From positions 1-13,349 of the forward strand of contig DBDJ01000036.1 of NCBI GenBank assembly GCA_002293525.1: 13,349 bases of DNA. The letters are read 5' to 3'. Positions 12,702 to 13,349 of this stretch are shown piece by piece. The stretch is from Lachnospiraceae bacterium UBA935 (GTDB taxonomy: Bacteria; Bacillota; Clostridia; Lachnospirales; Lachnospiraceae). The notes below the pieces were generated by a model. The model was not told where the DNA came from and ran no database searches. It was given only the letters and a program-made list of their open reading frames with translations. Position numbers and translations under genes: made by a program. The first letter of the stretch is position 1. Each line of letters starts with the position of its first letter.

Positions 12702-13286
12702 GTGGACACGATCAAAATGGACAAGGTGGCAGAACCGATAGAAGGCAAGACGTTTGAGGAAATCCTTGTACACGGAAGCAGGGAAGAGCTGGATATTCTG
12801 AAATCATGGCTGTTTGCGGAAAATGTCCGGATTGAAACGGCCCGCAATGAGCTGACGAGCATACAGCACAAATTCGTTACCGAGAGAAAACAGTTTCAAG
12901 ACGAAATGAAAGAGCTCAATCATAAGCTGGTCGTCGAAAGGAAACGTCTCAAGGAAGACACGGCATTCTTTGACAAAAAAATGGAGATCCTGAAAAGCGG
13001 CTTCAGTCAGTTGGACATGGACAAGCGAAAATTTGAAAAAGAAAAAACCCAGTTCCTGAACGAGAAAGAAGCCGCCGCCCGTGATGTTACCTACGGACGG
13101 TATAATGAAACGATCGAGATTCTGTTTAAAGGGGTGAATAATCCTTTGTCCTTAAAGAAACGATATAAAGACCTGATCAAAATATTCCATCCGGACAATA
13201 TGGCCGGTGACCATGAGATGGTTCTGGCGATCAACCGGTTGTTTGAGAAGCTCCGCAGTGAGTTTGAATATGAAAGACAGGCTTAA
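12702..13286 (+). CDS. Coiled-coil protein with C-terminal J-domain-like HPD segment
   Basis: The start is taken as GTG 12702 because AAAGGAG (12690-12696) is 5 nt upstream; the more upstream in-frame GTG at 12684 lies inside the preceding gene and has no Shine-Dalgarno. The 194-aa product has a short N-terminal part (FEEILVHGSREELDILKSWLF) and a charged coiled coil at about residues 38-125 rich in ERK/EKE heptads. The C-terminal segment LSLKKRYKDLIKIFHPDN, then a helix INRLFEKLRSEFE, matches helices II-III of a DnaJ-type J domain around the HPD tripeptide. J proteins stimulate DnaK ATPase through HPD. Helix I is not obvious and no Gly/Phe or zinc-finger region exists, so it would be a J-like co-chaperone or a diverged fold. 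Confidence 0.82.
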   Translation: MDTIKMDKVAEPIEGKTFEEILVHGSREELDILKSWLFAENVRIETARNELTSIQHKFVTERKQFQDEMKELNHKLVVERKRLKEDTAFFDKKMEILKSGFSQLDMDKRKFEKEKTQFLNEKEAAARDVTYGRYNETIEILFKGVNNPLSLKKRYKDLIKIFHPDNMAGDHEMVLAINRLFEKLRSEFEYERQA

Positions 13287-13303
13287 AGATTTTCAAAACA
13301 AAA

Positions 13304-13344
13304 AAGCGAGCAAGCTCGCTTGGAAGAACGCAGAGCGTTCTTCC
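13304..13344. repeat. Two adjacent perfect hairpins at the window end
   Basis: AAGCGAG (13304-13310) pairs with CTCGCTT (13315-13321) around CAAG. Immediately after, GGAAGAACGC (13322-13331) pairs with GCGTTCTTCC (13335-13344) around AGA. They begin 17 nt after the stop of the J-like gene. The second hairpin, followed by CCG, resembles the GGGAAACGC...GCGTTTCCCG hairpin at 10375-10400. The element may be a terminator, but no T run is visible before the window ends. Confidence 0.6.
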
Positions 13345-13349
13345 CGAAT

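Overview
The window looks like a chromosomal segment of a spore-forming, low-to-mid-GC Clostridia, most likely Lachnospiraceae or a close relative. This rests on the gene set (ruvAB, zapA, a long U32/DUF3656 protein, a SEDS/class B PBP pair, a ytfI-ytfJ sporulation pair) and on Firmicutes-style AGGAGG-type ribosome binding sites. No database search was possible, so the taxonomic placement is an inference. No rRNA, tRNA, CRISPR array, transposase or integrase was seen.

Layout. Positions 1-314 hold the 3' end of a tetratricopeptide-repeat gene with near-identical 126-bp repeats. Then come ruvA (344-955) and ruvB (1050-2048), the Holliday-junction branch-migration motor. An unrecognised four-helix membrane protein (2275-3168) sits between ruvB and zapA. 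Just after it lies a degenerate second copy of the last 14 codons of ruvB (3214-3255), so the membrane gene is bracketed by two ruvB tails. A good sigma-A promoter for zapA lies inside and just after the second tail. zapA (3341-3739) ends at an intrinsic terminator. A likely division and cell-wall operon follows: a U32 peptidase-family protein (3864-6311), a SEDS glycosyltransferase (6308-7717, overlapping by 4 nt) and a class B penicillin-binding protein (7771-9228).

A convergent HD-GYP-like gene (9282-10352, minus strand) has lost one histidine of its metal-binding HD pair. Its transcript leader, from a strong minus-strand promoter at 10556-10584, would contain a roughly 145-nt element built of nested inverted repeats. 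The plus strand after the divergent intergenic region carries a compact operon. It encodes a 102-aa unknown protein, a DUF2953 (YtfI-like) protein, a GerW/YtfJ sporulation protein, a 46-aa hydrophobic protein, and a coiled-coil protein ending in a J-domain-like HPD segment. The operon is preceded by four copies of a 25-bp tandem repeat that create a chain of micro-ORFs (MYRYRYR, MYR, MYR). The last copy supplies the Shine-Dalgarno sequence of the first gene. The window ends in two adjacent perfect hairpins resembling part of the HD-GYP leader element.

Most interesting points: the tandem-repeat/micro-ORF leader, the ruvB-tail duplication bracketing a membrane gene and carrying the zapA promoter, the structured element in the HD-GYP leader, the in-frame hexapeptide-repeat insertion in the U32 protein, and the HD-to-YD change in the HD-GYP protein. 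None of these amounts to a demonstrated new system. Each is a specific, checkable anomaly.
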